From: Ilumatobacteraceae bacterium
GTDB lineage: Bacteria; Actinomycetota; Acidimicrobiia; Acidimicrobiales; Ilumatobacteraceae
Direction: 5' to 3'
Assembly (NCBI GenBank): GCA_024643255.1
Contig: JAHENF010000007.1
Location: 1 to 64,000, forward strand
DNA: 64,000 nt
A program made the position numbers and the translations under genes. The notes below the pieces were generated by a model. The model did not search any database and had not been told where the DNA came from. It saw nothing but the letters and a program-made list of their open reading frames with translations. This document shows, one piece after another, positions 35,198 through 43,739 of this stretch. Every line of letters starts with the position of its first letter. Within the stretch, counting starts at the first letter, position 1.

Positions 35198-36207
35198 AGG
35201 TCGATGTCTCCCGAGGCCGCCGACTCGGCGAGCCAACGCGTGAAGTAGGTGAGCACGATGTCGGCGCCGGCCCGCTTGATCGCCGTGAGATGCTCGAGCG
35301 CAACCGCATCACCGTCGATCCAACCCCGGTCGGCCGCCGCGTGGATCATCGCGTACTCGCCACTCACGTGGTACGCCGCCACCGGAACATCGACACGATC
35401 CGCTGCCGCCGCAATCACGTCGAGGTAGGCCAGTGCGGGCTTGACCATCACGATGTCGGCACCCTCGGCGACGTCGAGGTCGATCTCCCGCTGCGCTTCA
35501 CGGGCGTTGCGCCAGTCCTGCTGGTACCCCTTGCGATCACCGCCACCGACGATCGAGACGTCGACGGCATCTCGAAACGGGCCGTACAGCGCGCTCGCGT
35601 ACTTCGCGGCATACGCCATGATCGCCGTGTCGTCGAAGCCGGCGGCGTCGAGCGCCGTGCGGATCGCAGCGACCTGGCCGTCCATCATCCCGCTCGGCGC
35701 AACCACCTGCGCGCCGGCAGCAGCCTGAGCGACGGCGGCGCGGGCATAGATCTCGAGGGTGGCATCGTTGTCGACGACACCGTGATCGTCGAGCACACCA
35801 CAGTGACCGTGATCCGTGTACTCGTCGACACAGAGATCCGCCATCAACACGACGTCGTCACCCACCTCGGACCGCAGGTCACCGAGCGCGAGTTGCACGA
35901 TCCCGTCGGGGTCGAACGCACCGCTGCCGATGGCGTCCTTGTACGCCGGCACTCCGAAGAGGATCACGCCCCGCACACCGAGGCCCGCGAGACTCACCAC
36001 CTCGGCGCGCAGCGAGTCGCGCGTGTGCTGCACGACGCCGGGCAGCGAGTCGATCGGTTGCGGCTCGGCGATGCCCTCGCGCACGAACAACGGTGCGATG
36101 AGATCGTCGACTCGGAGGTGGTGCTCGGCGACCAGATCACGCATCGCCGGCGACCGGCGGAGGCGACGGGGTCGGGACGACGGAGTCGGCAGCAGCTCGG
36201 ACGGCAC
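35194..36207 (-). CDS. hemB: porphobilinogen synthase (ALA dehydratase)
   Basis: Condenses two 5-aminolevulinates into porphobilinogen. The 337-residue protein contains RRLRRSPAMRDLV, LIAPLFVREG, the metal-binding region DLCVDEYTDHGHCGVLD, and the two active-site lysine regions YAAKYASALYGPFRDA and MVKPALAYLD. GTGA overlap with hemL. It is separated from hemD by two unrelated genes, although in many actinobacteria hemB follows hemD directly. Confidence 0.95.
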   Translation of the reverse strand: MPSELLPTPSSRPRRLRRSPAMRDLVAEHHLRVDDLIAPLFVREGIAEPQPIDSLPGVVQHTRDSLRAEVVSLAGLGVRGVILFGVPAYKDAIGSGAFDPDGIVQLALGDLRSEVGDDVVLMADLCVDEYTDHGHCGVLDDHGVVDNDATLEIYARAAVAQAAAGAQVVAPSGMMDGQVAAIRTALDAAGFDDTAIMAYAAKYASALYGPFRDAVDVSIVGGGDRKGYQQDWRNAREAQREIDLDVAEGADIVMVKPALAYLDVIAAAADRVDVPVAAYHVSGEYAMIHAAADRGWIDGDAVALEHLTAIKRAGADIVLTYFTRWLAESAASGDIDL

Positions 36208-36282
36208 GCCACGAGCCTAACGGTGGCACCTGCACCCCACGGTGGCGGGATCGGCCGTCGGCCACCCGGTAGCGTGCTCCGC

Positions 36283-37509
36283 GTGTCCGTACAGGCTTGG
36301 TTCTCCCATGACGAGATCGCAGCGGTGCCCGGATCGACCTTGACCCTGCCGCTCACGATTCACAATCTCGGCGACTCGACCGAGTCGTACACGATCGTTC
36401 CGGCGGGTCTCGCGGCGAGCTGGACGACCGTGTCGCAGGGCAACCTGACCCTGTTCGGAGGCTCCCAGGAGGTCATCGACGTCGAGGTGAGCCCGCCCGA
36501 GCTCTCGACGACCACCGCCGGCCCGACGGCCATTGCGATCCGGATCATTCCGCTCGGCGACGCCGACGATGCGATGGTCGCGGAGACGACCGTCACGATC
36601 GAACCGTTCGACGACTGTCGCATCGTGGCGCTGCAACCCATCCAACGGGCACGTCACCGGGCGACGTACGAGTTCATGGTCGAGAACCACGGCAACACCG
36701 TGGCGAGCTGCCGACTCCACCTCATCGATTCCACCGACCGCATCGACGGGGACTTCGATCCTCCGGCGGTCGGCGTGGCGCCGGGCGCCGCCAGCCTCGT
36801 ACGGCTCAAGGTTCGAGCCGAGCGCGGCGGGTTCCGGCGCACCTCGCGGACACTCGATTTCGACATCGAGGCGGCTCGCCAGGGATTTGCACCCGTCGCC
36901 TCCTCGCTCGCCCTCGTGCAGTCGCCGACGATTCCGGCACAGGCGATCGGGCGCGCGCTCGCGGTGCTCGCGGTGATCGCCGGCCTGGCGCTGGCCTGGT
37001 TCGGACTCGTGAAACCGACGATCGAAGACGCCGTCGCGACCGAAGTGGCCGATCAGACGGTCACGGTCGACCCCGGCGCCACCAACCCCGACGGGACGGG
37101 AGCGACGACCACACTGCCAGCCGACTCGACCGACCCCGGTCAGGGCGCCGTGATCGGCGAGCCCAGCTACTTCCGCCTGGAGGTGGCGCCGGCGCTGACA
37201 CAGGTCGCAGATGCCTCGAACACGTTGCCCGCGGGCCAGCTGTTCGACATCACCGACGTCCGCATCGAGAACCCCTACAACGACAAGGGCGTCGCGACGT
37301 TGCTCGTCAACGGCAACCAGGTGTTCGTCTGGTCACTCGAGAACGTCCGCGGCTCGGTGTTCGAACCCCGGATCACCCCGATCCGGCTGCAACCCGGTGA
37401 CATCGTCGCTTTCTCGGTGCGCTGCGACGAGATCGGTGATCCGACGCGAGCCACCTGCACGAATGCGGTCAACGTGGGCGGCGAGTCGATCGCCATCGAC
37501 GAGGGCTGA
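36283..37509 (+). CDS. single-pass surface protein with Ig-like N-terminal part
   Basis: A 408-residue protein of unknown function. Residues 1-215 form beta-rich repeats in the style of NPxx/Ig-like COG1470 proteins (GSTLTLPLTIHNLGDSTESY; YEFMVENHGNTVASCRL). One TM helix lies at about 225-247, followed by a Thr/Asp/Pro-rich linker and a globular C-terminal domain with a Cys pair. No signal peptide is seen, so the Ig-like part may be cytosolic. GTG start at 36283. It is convergent with the secreted propeller gene and interrupts the heme gene order. Confidence 0.6.
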   Translation: MSVQAWFSHDEIAAVPGSTLTLPLTIHNLGDSTESYTIVPAGLAASWTTVSQGNLTLFGGSQEVIDVEVSPPELSTTTAGPTAIAIRIIPLGDADDAMVAETTVTIEPFDDCRIVALQPIQRARHRATYEFMVENHGNTVASCRLHLIDSTDRIDGDFDPPAVGVAPGAASLVRLKVRAERGGFRRTSRTLDFDIEAARQGFAPVASSLALVQSPTIPAQAIGRALAVLAVIAGLALAWFGLVKPTIEDAVATEVADQTVTVDPGATNPDGTGATTTLPADSTDPGQGAVIGEPSYFRLEVAPALTQVADASNTLPAGQLFDITDVRIENPYNDKGVATLLVNGNQVFVWSLENVRGSVFEPRITPIRLQPGDIVAFSVRCDEIGDPTRATCTNAVNVGGESIAIDEG

Positions 37510-37524
37510 ACCCTCGTCGTCGTC

Positions 37525-37540
37525 CTGACGCCGGCGTCAG
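37525..37540. terminator. 16-bp perfect palindrome between convergent genes
   Basis: CTGACGCC followed directly by its reverse complement GGCGTCAG, lying between the stop of the 36283 gene and overlapping the stop of the 37537 gene. A short bidirectional terminator is plausible; a protein-binding palindrome is the alternative. Confidence 0.4.
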
Positions 37541-39987
37541 AACCCCATGCCGAAGCCGGGAAGGCCCGGCGTGGCAGCAGGCTGCTCGATGATCAGGACC
37601 GTGGTGGACGCCACCGAACCATCGGCGGCCTGCGCCAACAGGGTGCGCAGACCTCCACGCTCGGAGGGATCGATCGGGAGCCAGAGCAGGAACGTGCCGT
37701 CCGGGCTCGATGTCGTCACCAGACCGGTTGCCGAGGACTCACCGAACAGGATCGACACGGGTGTGTTCGGAGGGAATCCGTGTCCACCCACGGCCAGATC
37801 GCGGCCGGCTTCGACCTCGGGCTCGCCGACCTGGAAACTCGGGTCGAAGTGACCGTCGCCACCCGCCACCATGGTGGTGTACTGCCCGGTCGACGTGAAG
37901 ACCTCGACCAGCGCGGTGCGACGTCCGGGCGCCGTGGGCGCGAACGTCACGCCGACGCTGCAGGTGGCTCGGGGATTGAGCGCCTTGCGCTCGCAGCTGT
38001 TGCTCGTGATCGCGAAGTCCTCCGGGTGCGCTCCTTCGACGGTCACCTTCGACACCGAGGTCGGCAGCAGTGAGATGTTCTCCACGTCGAACAGGAACTC
38101 CGGGCTCGGCTGGCCCACGACCATGTCGCCGAGGTCGGCACCCGCCGGGTCGGTCCGCAACATCGGCTCCCCGCCGGTACCCCGCAGCGTCGAACTCACG
38201 CTGACTGCGCCGAAACCCGCCTCGGCAACCGTCAATGTGGCCGAGACCGGACCGGGGGCGTTCGGCGTGAACGTCACGCGCACCGTGCAGTCGCCACCCG
38301 GGGCAACGGGCGCGCCCAGTGCGCACGTGCTGGCCTCCTGGTTGATCGAGAATCGACGATCGGTGACTGTGACAACCGACGGCGTGAACGTCGTCGGTCC
38401 GTTGTTGATGACGGCCACGAACCACTCGTCGCTGGTGAAGCCGACGAGTGTCGAACCGAGATCGGCCTCGGCGAGCGACAGCGTCGGTGGCGTCGAGATC
38501 GTGACGATCTGGCGGCCCGGGTTCCCGCCGTCGACGAGCTGCGGACCGGCCAGCGTGTCGAACGCGGTCACTCGACCGGTGTCACTGATCTGCGGATGCG
38601 AGTGCGCCGCGACAGCAGGGCGCACGCCGTCGGTGGTCATCGCCAGACGGCGAAGGGTGCCCAAGCGTGCATCGGCGACGAGCAGATCACCGTCGTCGGG
38701 TTCACCACCGCCGGAGGCCTTCACCAATTGCAGGTTCGGCGCCTTCGTGATGAACGCGACGAGCTGCCCCTCGGCGCTGAGGGCCGGCTGCGACGACGGC
38801 GCGGTGCCGGCCACGACCGGATCGGAGCCAGGCACGCTGCTGATCATCGACATCGCGGTTCGACTCACCTCGTCGTAGATCCCGTTCTCGTCGATGTCGC
38901 GGTCGAGTCGGAACACCTGCGTCGGGCAACCCGATGCACAAGGGGGGAACACGGCCGGGACGAGCCCGACATCGGCGCTCGTGAACGCGACGACGCGCCC
39001 ATCGCGGGAGAGCACGGGGTCGGATGCCCCGACCGCAGTGGGTTCACCGTCGACGCGCACCGAGACGAGGCGCACGGCGAGGAACGGGTCCTGCTCGTCG
39101 CGATCCCAGACGAAGACCTGACGAGTTGCGGGCCCACCGGGCACGGCGCCGGTTCCCCAGCCGGGAACAGCGTCGGTCGATGCGGCGTCGGAACGGTAGG
39201 CGACGAATCGCCCGTCGCCGGAGATCGCCGGCTGATCGAGGCCGACATGAACGAACTGTGTGTCCGGCGTCGAGATCGGCATGCCGGCAACGGGAACCGA
39301 TCGCGCCGGATCGGTGACCGGCACTTCGAGGTTCACCAGACTGACGGCGCTGACGCCCGGAGCCTCGATGAGCTGAGTCGCCGGATGCGTGTAGGCGATC
39401 AGCGTGCCCGATCGTGACACCGCCGGCGCGTCGATGCTGCTGACATCGTCGCGGGCGAGCCCGGATCCATCGGAACGAGTCGACACCAGCTCCCAGGCGC
39501 CCGGTGTTCCGCCGCAGTGTGGGAGTCGGAGTCGGTACACGTCCCAGCGGTCGCCGGTGTCGTCGTCTCGGAACACGTCGAGTGCGAGTTCGGTGACCAC
39601 GACGATGCTGCAGCCGTCGCCGGACAACACCGGATGCAGCGAATTGCCTGGTCGTTGACCCTCGGGCACCGTCGTCACCTCGGTGGTGACGTCGGAGTCG
39701 CGGTCGGTGAGGTAGATCGTCGACGTCCGAGCGTCGGCATCGCCTCCGGGCAGACCCTGCGAGGCGACGAATCTGCCGTCTCCCGACAACGAGGCGTCCG
39801 CACCGAGGGCAGGGCCGACCGAATCGGCAACCGACGACGCGCCGAGCGGCTGCGCCTGTTCGACGAACCCGTTCGAACGAGCCGACACCCCGAGGTCGCT
39901 CGTCCCCAGGAGGAGCGCGGCGCACAACACGCCCGACGCGGCGCCGAGACGCCGCCGCCCGCTCCTGTCGCCCACGTTGCTCCTCAT
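37537..39987 (-). CDS. large secreted TolB-like propeller protein with choice-of-anchor D repeats
   Basis: 816 residues: signal peptide (RRRLGAASGVLCAALLLG), then many PD40/TolB-type beta-propeller blades recognisable by repeats such as LSGDGRFVA, ISGDGRFVAYRS and LSRDGRVVAFTS, then two ASH/choice-of-anchor-D-like modules with GGDCTVRVTFTPNAPGP and ATCSVGVTFAPTAPGR. It ends without a sorting signal. Predicted extracellular, function unknown. Its start overlaps the hemD stop (ATGA), which is odd for a surface protein and suggests insertion into the hem operon. Confidence 0.75.
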   Translation of the reverse strand: MRSNVGDRSGRRRLGAASGVLCAALLLGTSDLGVSARSNGFVEQAQPLGASSVADSVGPALGADASLSGDGRFVASQGLPGGDADARTSTIYLTDRDSDVTTEVTTVPEGQRPGNSLHPVLSGDGCSIVVVTELALDVFRDDDTGDRWDVYRLRLPHCGGTPGAWELVSTRSDGSGLARDDVSSIDAPAVSRSGTLIAYTHPATQLIEAPGVSAVSLVNLEVPVTDPARSVPVAGMPISTPDTQFVHVGLDQPAISGDGRFVAYRSDAASTDAVPGWGTGAVPGGPATRQVFVWDRDEQDPFLAVRLVSVRVDGEPTAVGASDPVLSRDGRVVAFTSADVGLVPAVFPPCASGCPTQVFRLDRDIDENGIYDEVSRTAMSMISSVPGSDPVVAGTAPSSQPALSAEGQLVAFITKAPNLQLVKASGGGEPDDGDLLVADARLGTLRRLAMTTDGVRPAVAAHSHPQISDTGRVTAFDTLAGPQLVDGGNPGRQIVTISTPPTLSLAEADLGSTLVGFTSDEWFVAVINNGPTTFTPSVVTVTDRRFSINQEASTCALGAPVAPGGDCTVRVTFTPNAPGPVSATLTVAEAGFGAVSVSSTLRGTGGEPMLRTDPAGADLGDMVVGQPSPEFLFDVENISLLPTSVSKVTVEGAHPEDFAITSNSCERKALNPRATCSVGVTFAPTAPGRRTALVEVFTSTGQYTTMVAGGDGHFDPSFQVGEPEVEAGRDLAVGGHGFPPNTPVSILFGESSATGLVTTSSPDGTFLLWLPIDPSERGGLRTLLAQAADGSVASTTVLIIEQPAATPGLPGFGMGF

Positions 39988-40769
39988 TTCGCCTGGTTCG
40001 TTGGGGTTGTTGATTGTGTCATGCCTGCCGGTTCGGCGCCAGGGCCGGAAGTAGCAAGAATTCGTTCAAGTGTGTTCACGAGTCCGTCAAGAGAATGATC
40101 GGTTGAGGTCGCCGTGATCTTGAGCCCCAATCGCGTGGCAACGCTGGTGGTCGTCGGCCCGATCGAGACCACGATCGGTGGTACGACGTCACCCAGAGCG
40201 TCGAACCACGACTGCGCGGCGGAGCCGCTCGCCAACAACAACGCGTCCGCGCCGTCGATCGCGCCCGGTGGCGGCGTCCTCAGCAGCGTTCGATAGGCCT
40301 CGACGGTGGTGACCTCGTGGCCTGCGTCGCGGAGGCCGGCGCCCAACGTCGCGTCCGCTCGATCGGCTTGGGCGACGAGGATCCGCTGTGGTGACGTGAC
40401 CGCCGAACACAACTCCTCGAGCAGGACGGCGGAGCGCTGCGACGACGGGACCAGATCGACGGCACGCCCTGCCGACGCTGCGAGCACCCGCTCGGTCGTC
40501 GATCCGACCACGGCGAGGCGGACCGACGGGGTGTCACGGACCGCTGTGGCGATCCGCTCGGCACCCGCCGCCGACGTCACGACGACCCAGTCGAAGTCCG
40601 CCAGTCGATCGAGTTCGTGCTGCAGTGCCGCGCCTCCATCGATCGGATCGACGACCTCGATCAGCGGAACGTGGACGGCGATCGCGCCCTTCGACTCGAG
40701 CAGTGCAGCGAGCTCACCCGGCCGCTCCCGCGTGACCAGGACGCGGCAGCCGGCGAGCGCGCCGGTCAC
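39984..40769 (-). CDS. hemD: uroporphyrinogen-III synthase
   Basis: Closes hydroxymethylbilane into uroporphyrinogen III. The 261-residue protein shows the weakly conserved family pattern: VLVTRERPGELAALLESKGA, WVVVTSAAGAERI, a mid-region linker, ADALLLASGSAAQSWFDAL and VVSIGPTTTSVATRLGL. Start overlaps the hemC stop by 4 nt; its stop overlaps the propeller gene. A Ser/Thr/Pro-rich C-terminal tail follows the domain. Confidence 0.9.
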   Translation of the reverse strand: MTGALAGCRVLVTRERPGELAALLESKGAIAVHVPLIEVVDPIDGGAALQHELDRLADFDWVVVTSAAGAERIATAVRDTPSVRLAVVGSTTERVLAASAGRAVDLVPSSQRSAVLLEELCSAVTSPQRILVAQADRADATLGAGLRDAGHEVTTVEAYRTLLRTPPPGAIDGADALLLASGSAAQSWFDALGDVVPPIVVSIGPTTTSVATRLGLKITATSTDHSLDGLVNTLERILATSGPGAEPAGMTQSTTPTNQAK

Positions 40770-41653
40770 CCGAGCGCCGCCTGTGCCCCGCGAGCGGCAC
40801 GCTGCGCGGTGCCCAGGTCGTTGTCGTTTCCGACGAGCGCGACATCGGCCACGATCGACTGGCCCGTATCGAAGTCCGCGAGGAAGACGGTGAGCCTGTC
40901 CCCGCTGACGTGTCCACCGACGGGAAGCGAACAGCCCGAGCCGAGTTCGGCCAGGAACGAACGCTCGACCTCGACGGCGTGGCGCGTGGGCGCGTGGTCG
41001 ACGGCGGTCAGGGTCGCTCGTGTTGCAGCGTCGTCAACCCGGCACTCGACGGCCACACAACCCTGTCCCACGGCAGGGACGAACGTCTCGATGTCGAGGC
41101 GCTGCGCGATCCGGTCGGTCATCTGCAGGATGTCGAGCGCGGCGACGGCCATCACGATCGCGCCGCCGTCGGGCACCTTCGAGAGCCGGGTGTCGATGTT
41201 GCCGCGCAACTCGACGAAGTGGAGATCGGGCCGGACCCGTGACAGCTGAGCACGGCGACGCACCGACCCGGTGGCCACCGTCGCGCCGAGATCGAGGTCG
41301 TCGAGCGCTCGACCCACGAGCGCGTCGGCGGGGTCTCGACGCTCACAGAACGCGGCGATCACCAACCCCTCGGTCGTCGCCGACGGAAGATCCTTGGCGG
41401 AATGCACCGCGATGTCGGCGCGCCCGTCGAGGACAGCGAGCTGCACCTCCTTGACGAACACCCCTTGGCCGCCGATCACGTGGAGCGGCACGTCGAGGCG
41501 CGCATCACCGGTGGTCTCGATCATGACGAGTTCGACCGGTCGCTCGGTCGACGCGGTGATCTGGTCGGCGATGGCGGTGGCCTGGGCGACCGCCTGGCGC
41601 GACCCCCGGGTGGCGAGCCGGAGTGTGCTCGGAGTCGTCGATGTGCCGCTCAC
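40766..41653 (-). CDS. hemC: hydroxymethylbilane synthase
   Basis: Polymerises four porphobilinogens. The 295-residue protein has LRLATRGSRQAVAQA, VHSAKDLPS (catalytic Asp), RGNIDTRLSKV, and C241 in LGSGCSLPVGG, which anchors the dipyrromethane cofactor. GTG start 7 nt after hemA. Normal length and motifs. Confidence 0.95.
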   Translation of the reverse strand: MSGTSTTPSTLRLATRGSRQAVAQATAIADQITASTERPVELVMIETTGDARLDVPLHVIGGQGVFVKEVQLAVLDGRADIAVHSAKDLPSATTEGLVIAAFCERRDPADALVGRALDDLDLGATVATGSVRRRAQLSRVRPDLHFVELRGNIDTRLSKVPDGGAIVMAVAALDILQMTDRIAQRLDIETFVPAVGQGCVAVECRVDDAATRATLTAVDHAPTRHAVEVERSFLAELGSGCSLPVGGHVSGDRLTVFLADFDTGQSIVADVALVGNDNDLGTAQRAARGAQAALG

Positions 41654-41660
41654 GGCGGCG

Positions 41661-42920
41661 TCATCCCAGATCGAACAGATCGCGAACGGCGGCCGCGTTG
41701 CGTTCGCCCTGCGGTGTGCCCGCCTGCGACTTGAGGCGCACCGACGGCTCGTGGAGCAGCTTCGCGACGATCGCTCGGGTCAACGATTCGACCGATGCGC
41801 GCTGTTGGTCGTCGAGCTGACCCAGGCGGGATGCGAATCGCTCGAGCTCACGGGCCCGCACGCGGTCGGCGGCTTCGTGCATCGACGCCACGAGCGGGGC
41901 TGCCTGACGTGCGGTCGAGTCGACGAGGTAGTTCTCGACCTCCTCGGCGACGATCGTGCGGACGCGCTCGGCCTCGCTCGCACGGTGCGAGAGCCCGCGG
42001 TCGGCCCAGTCGCGGAGATCGTCGAGGTTCGACAGTGTGACACCGCGCAACTCAGCGACCCCAGGGTCGACGTTGCGAGGCACACCGATGTCGACGATGT
42101 GGAGCGGCCGGCTGGTGTCCCTACGTGCCCCGTCGACGATCTCTCGGGTGAGCACTGCGTGCTCGGCGCCCGTACCCGCCACGATCACGTCGGCGGCGCC
42201 GACCGCTTCGGCGAGGCGTTCGAATCCGACGGCGACTCCGTTGACGCGCTCGGCGAGCGTCGCGCCGCGGTCTGCAGAACGATTCGCGACCAGGATGTCG
42301 GCGCCACCAGCGCGATGCAACGCCACCGCCACGCCCTCACCCATCGACCCGGCACCGACGACGAGCACCCGCTTGCCGGTGAGGTCGCCGATCATGTCGG
42401 TGATCATCTCGACGGCGGCGTGGCTGATCGAAGCGGTCCCACGGGCGATGCCGGTCTCGCTGCGTGCCCGCTTGCCGGTCGACAGCGCAGAACGGAAGAG
42501 TTGGTTCAGCCTCGTGCGAGCCGCACCCTCGCGCTGCGCGGTCTCCCACGCCGAGCGGACCTGTCCGAGAATCTCGCTCTCGCCCAGCACGGCCGAATCG
42601 AGGCCGGCCGCGACCTCGAAGAGGTGGGTGACGGCCGAGGTGTCGTGCTGGCTGTAGAGGTGCGGGGTCAGTTCCTCGACACTGAGGTCGCCCAACTCGC
42701 AGAGCAGATCGCGCACATCGCCGTATGCGCCGTGGAAGAGCTCAGCGACGACGTACACCTCGGTGCGGTTGCACGTCGACAACACCACTGCTTCGCGGAC
42801 GTTGTCGCGCTGCGCAAGGCCGGCGACAGCCTTGCCGAGCTGTTCGGGCGCGATGGTGACGCGCTCGAGCAGCTGCAGCGGTCCGCTGCGATGATTGACC
42901 CCGACGACCAGAATCGACAT
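41661..42920 (-). CDS. hemA: glutamyl-tRNA reductase
   Basis: First committed step of C5-pathway heme synthesis, reducing glutamyl-tRNA to glutamate-1-semialdehyde. The 419-residue protein carries VVGVNHRSGP, nucleophile C50 in LSTCNRTEVY, GLDSAVLGESEILGQV, and an NADPH fold VLVVGAGSMGEG. It follows rex by 12 nt on the minus strand, the rex-hemA arrangement known from Streptomyces, so Rex control of heme synthesis is expected. Confidence 0.96.
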   Translation of the reverse strand: MSILVVGVNHRSGPLQLLERVTIAPEQLGKAVAGLAQRDNVREAVVLSTCNRTEVYVVAELFHGAYGDVRDLLCELGDLSVEELTPHLYSQHDTSAVTHLFEVAAGLDSAVLGESEILGQVRSAWETAQREGAARTRLNQLFRSALSTGKRARSETGIARGTASISHAAVEMITDMIGDLTGKRVLVVGAGSMGEGVAVALHRAGGADILVANRSADRGATLAERVNGVAVGFERLAEAVGAADVIVAGTGAEHAVLTREIVDGARRDTSRPLHIVDIGVPRNVDPGVAELRGVTLSNLDDLRDWADRGLSHRASEAERVRTIVAEEVENYLVDSTARQAAPLVASMHEAADRVRARELERFASRLGQLDDQQRASVESLTRAIVAKLLHEPSVRLKSQAGTPQGERNAAAVRDLFDLG

Positions 42921-42932
42921 GCGGATCCAAGC

Positions 42933-43637
42933 CTAGGCGGTCGCGCCGCGTCGTCGCTCGCCGGGAACGGCACGCAGCCCGGCGGCCGGGGCGGCCGAAG
43001 CCCGCCGCTGTTCGTAATAACTCAGGATCTGCAGCTCGACGGCCAGGTCCACCTTGCGGACGCTGATCCCCGGCGGCACGTTGATGACGGTCGGGGCGAA
43101 GTTGAGCAGGCTGGTCACCCCGGCCGCGACGAGCGCCTCGGCGGCTTCCTGCGCGGCCGGCCCCGGCGTGGCGATGACCCCGATCGAGATCCCCCGCGCC
43201 TGCACGACCTGGGCGAGTTCGTCGAGGTGCCTGACACGCACGCCACCGACCACCGAGCCGACCTTCGAGGCATCGACGTCGACGATTCCGCCGACGGGAA
43301 AGCCGCGATCGCCGAATCCGTTGTAGCCGGCGAGCGCCTGGCCCAGATTGCCGGCGCCGACGATCACGACCGGCCAGTCGTGGGTGAGGCCGAGCTCCCG
43401 GCGGATCTGATACACGAGGAACTCGACGTCGTAGCCGACCCCGCGGGTTCCGTAGCTGCCGAGGTAGCTGAGGTCCTTGCGGACCTTGGCGGCGTTCAGC
43501 CCGGCGAACTCGGCGAGTTCGTCCGACGACATGCTCGTGACGCCCGCATCGAAGCGCTCCGACAGGATGCGCAGGTAGACGGGCAGCCGGGCAACCGTCG
43601 CCTCGGGGATGCGTCGTCGCGTGCGTTGTCCGGCCAT
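42933..43637 (-). CDS. rex: redox-sensing transcriptional repressor Rex
   Basis: NADH/NAD+-sensing repressor of 234 residues. N-terminal winged helix (PEATVARLPVYLRIL; ELAEFAGLNAAKVRKDLSYLG), Rossmann core with VVIVGAGNLGQALAGY and GIVDVDASKVG, and the C-terminal domain-swapped helix (DLAVELQILSYYEQ). First gene of rex-hemA-hemC-hemD. A Rex operator-like sequence lies 22-39 nt upstream of its start, implying autoregulation and coupling of heme synthesis to respiratory state. Confidence 0.95.
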   Translation of the reverse strand: MAGQRTRRRIPEATVARLPVYLRILSERFDAGVTSMSSDELAEFAGLNAAKVRKDLSYLGSYGTRGVGYDVEFLVYQIRRELGLTHDWPVVIVGAGNLGQALAGYNGFGDRGFPVGGIVDVDASKVGSVVGGVRVRHLDELAQVVQARGISIGVIATPGPAAQEAAEALVAAGVTSLLNFAPTVINVPPGISVRKVDLAVELQILSYYEQRRASAAPAAGLRAVPGERRRGATA

Positions 43638-43658
43638 GAGCCGTTCACGTTAGGGCGC

Positions 43659-43676
43659 TCGTGCACCTTTTCACAA
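43659..43676 (-). promoter_or_regulatory. Rex operator (ROP) candidate
   Basis: On the minus strand the sequence is TTGTGAA-AAGG-TGCACGA. The left half matches the Rex consensus TTGTGAA fully and the right half matches TTCACAA at five of seven positions. It lies just upstream of rex, where autoregulatory sites are found in Streptomyces. Confidence 0.7.
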
Positions 43677-43739
43677 AGCTGGCCTCAGGGCTCGCCGGCG
43701 AGACGTCGGTCACGCCGTGCGGCCGGTCCGATCAACGGG

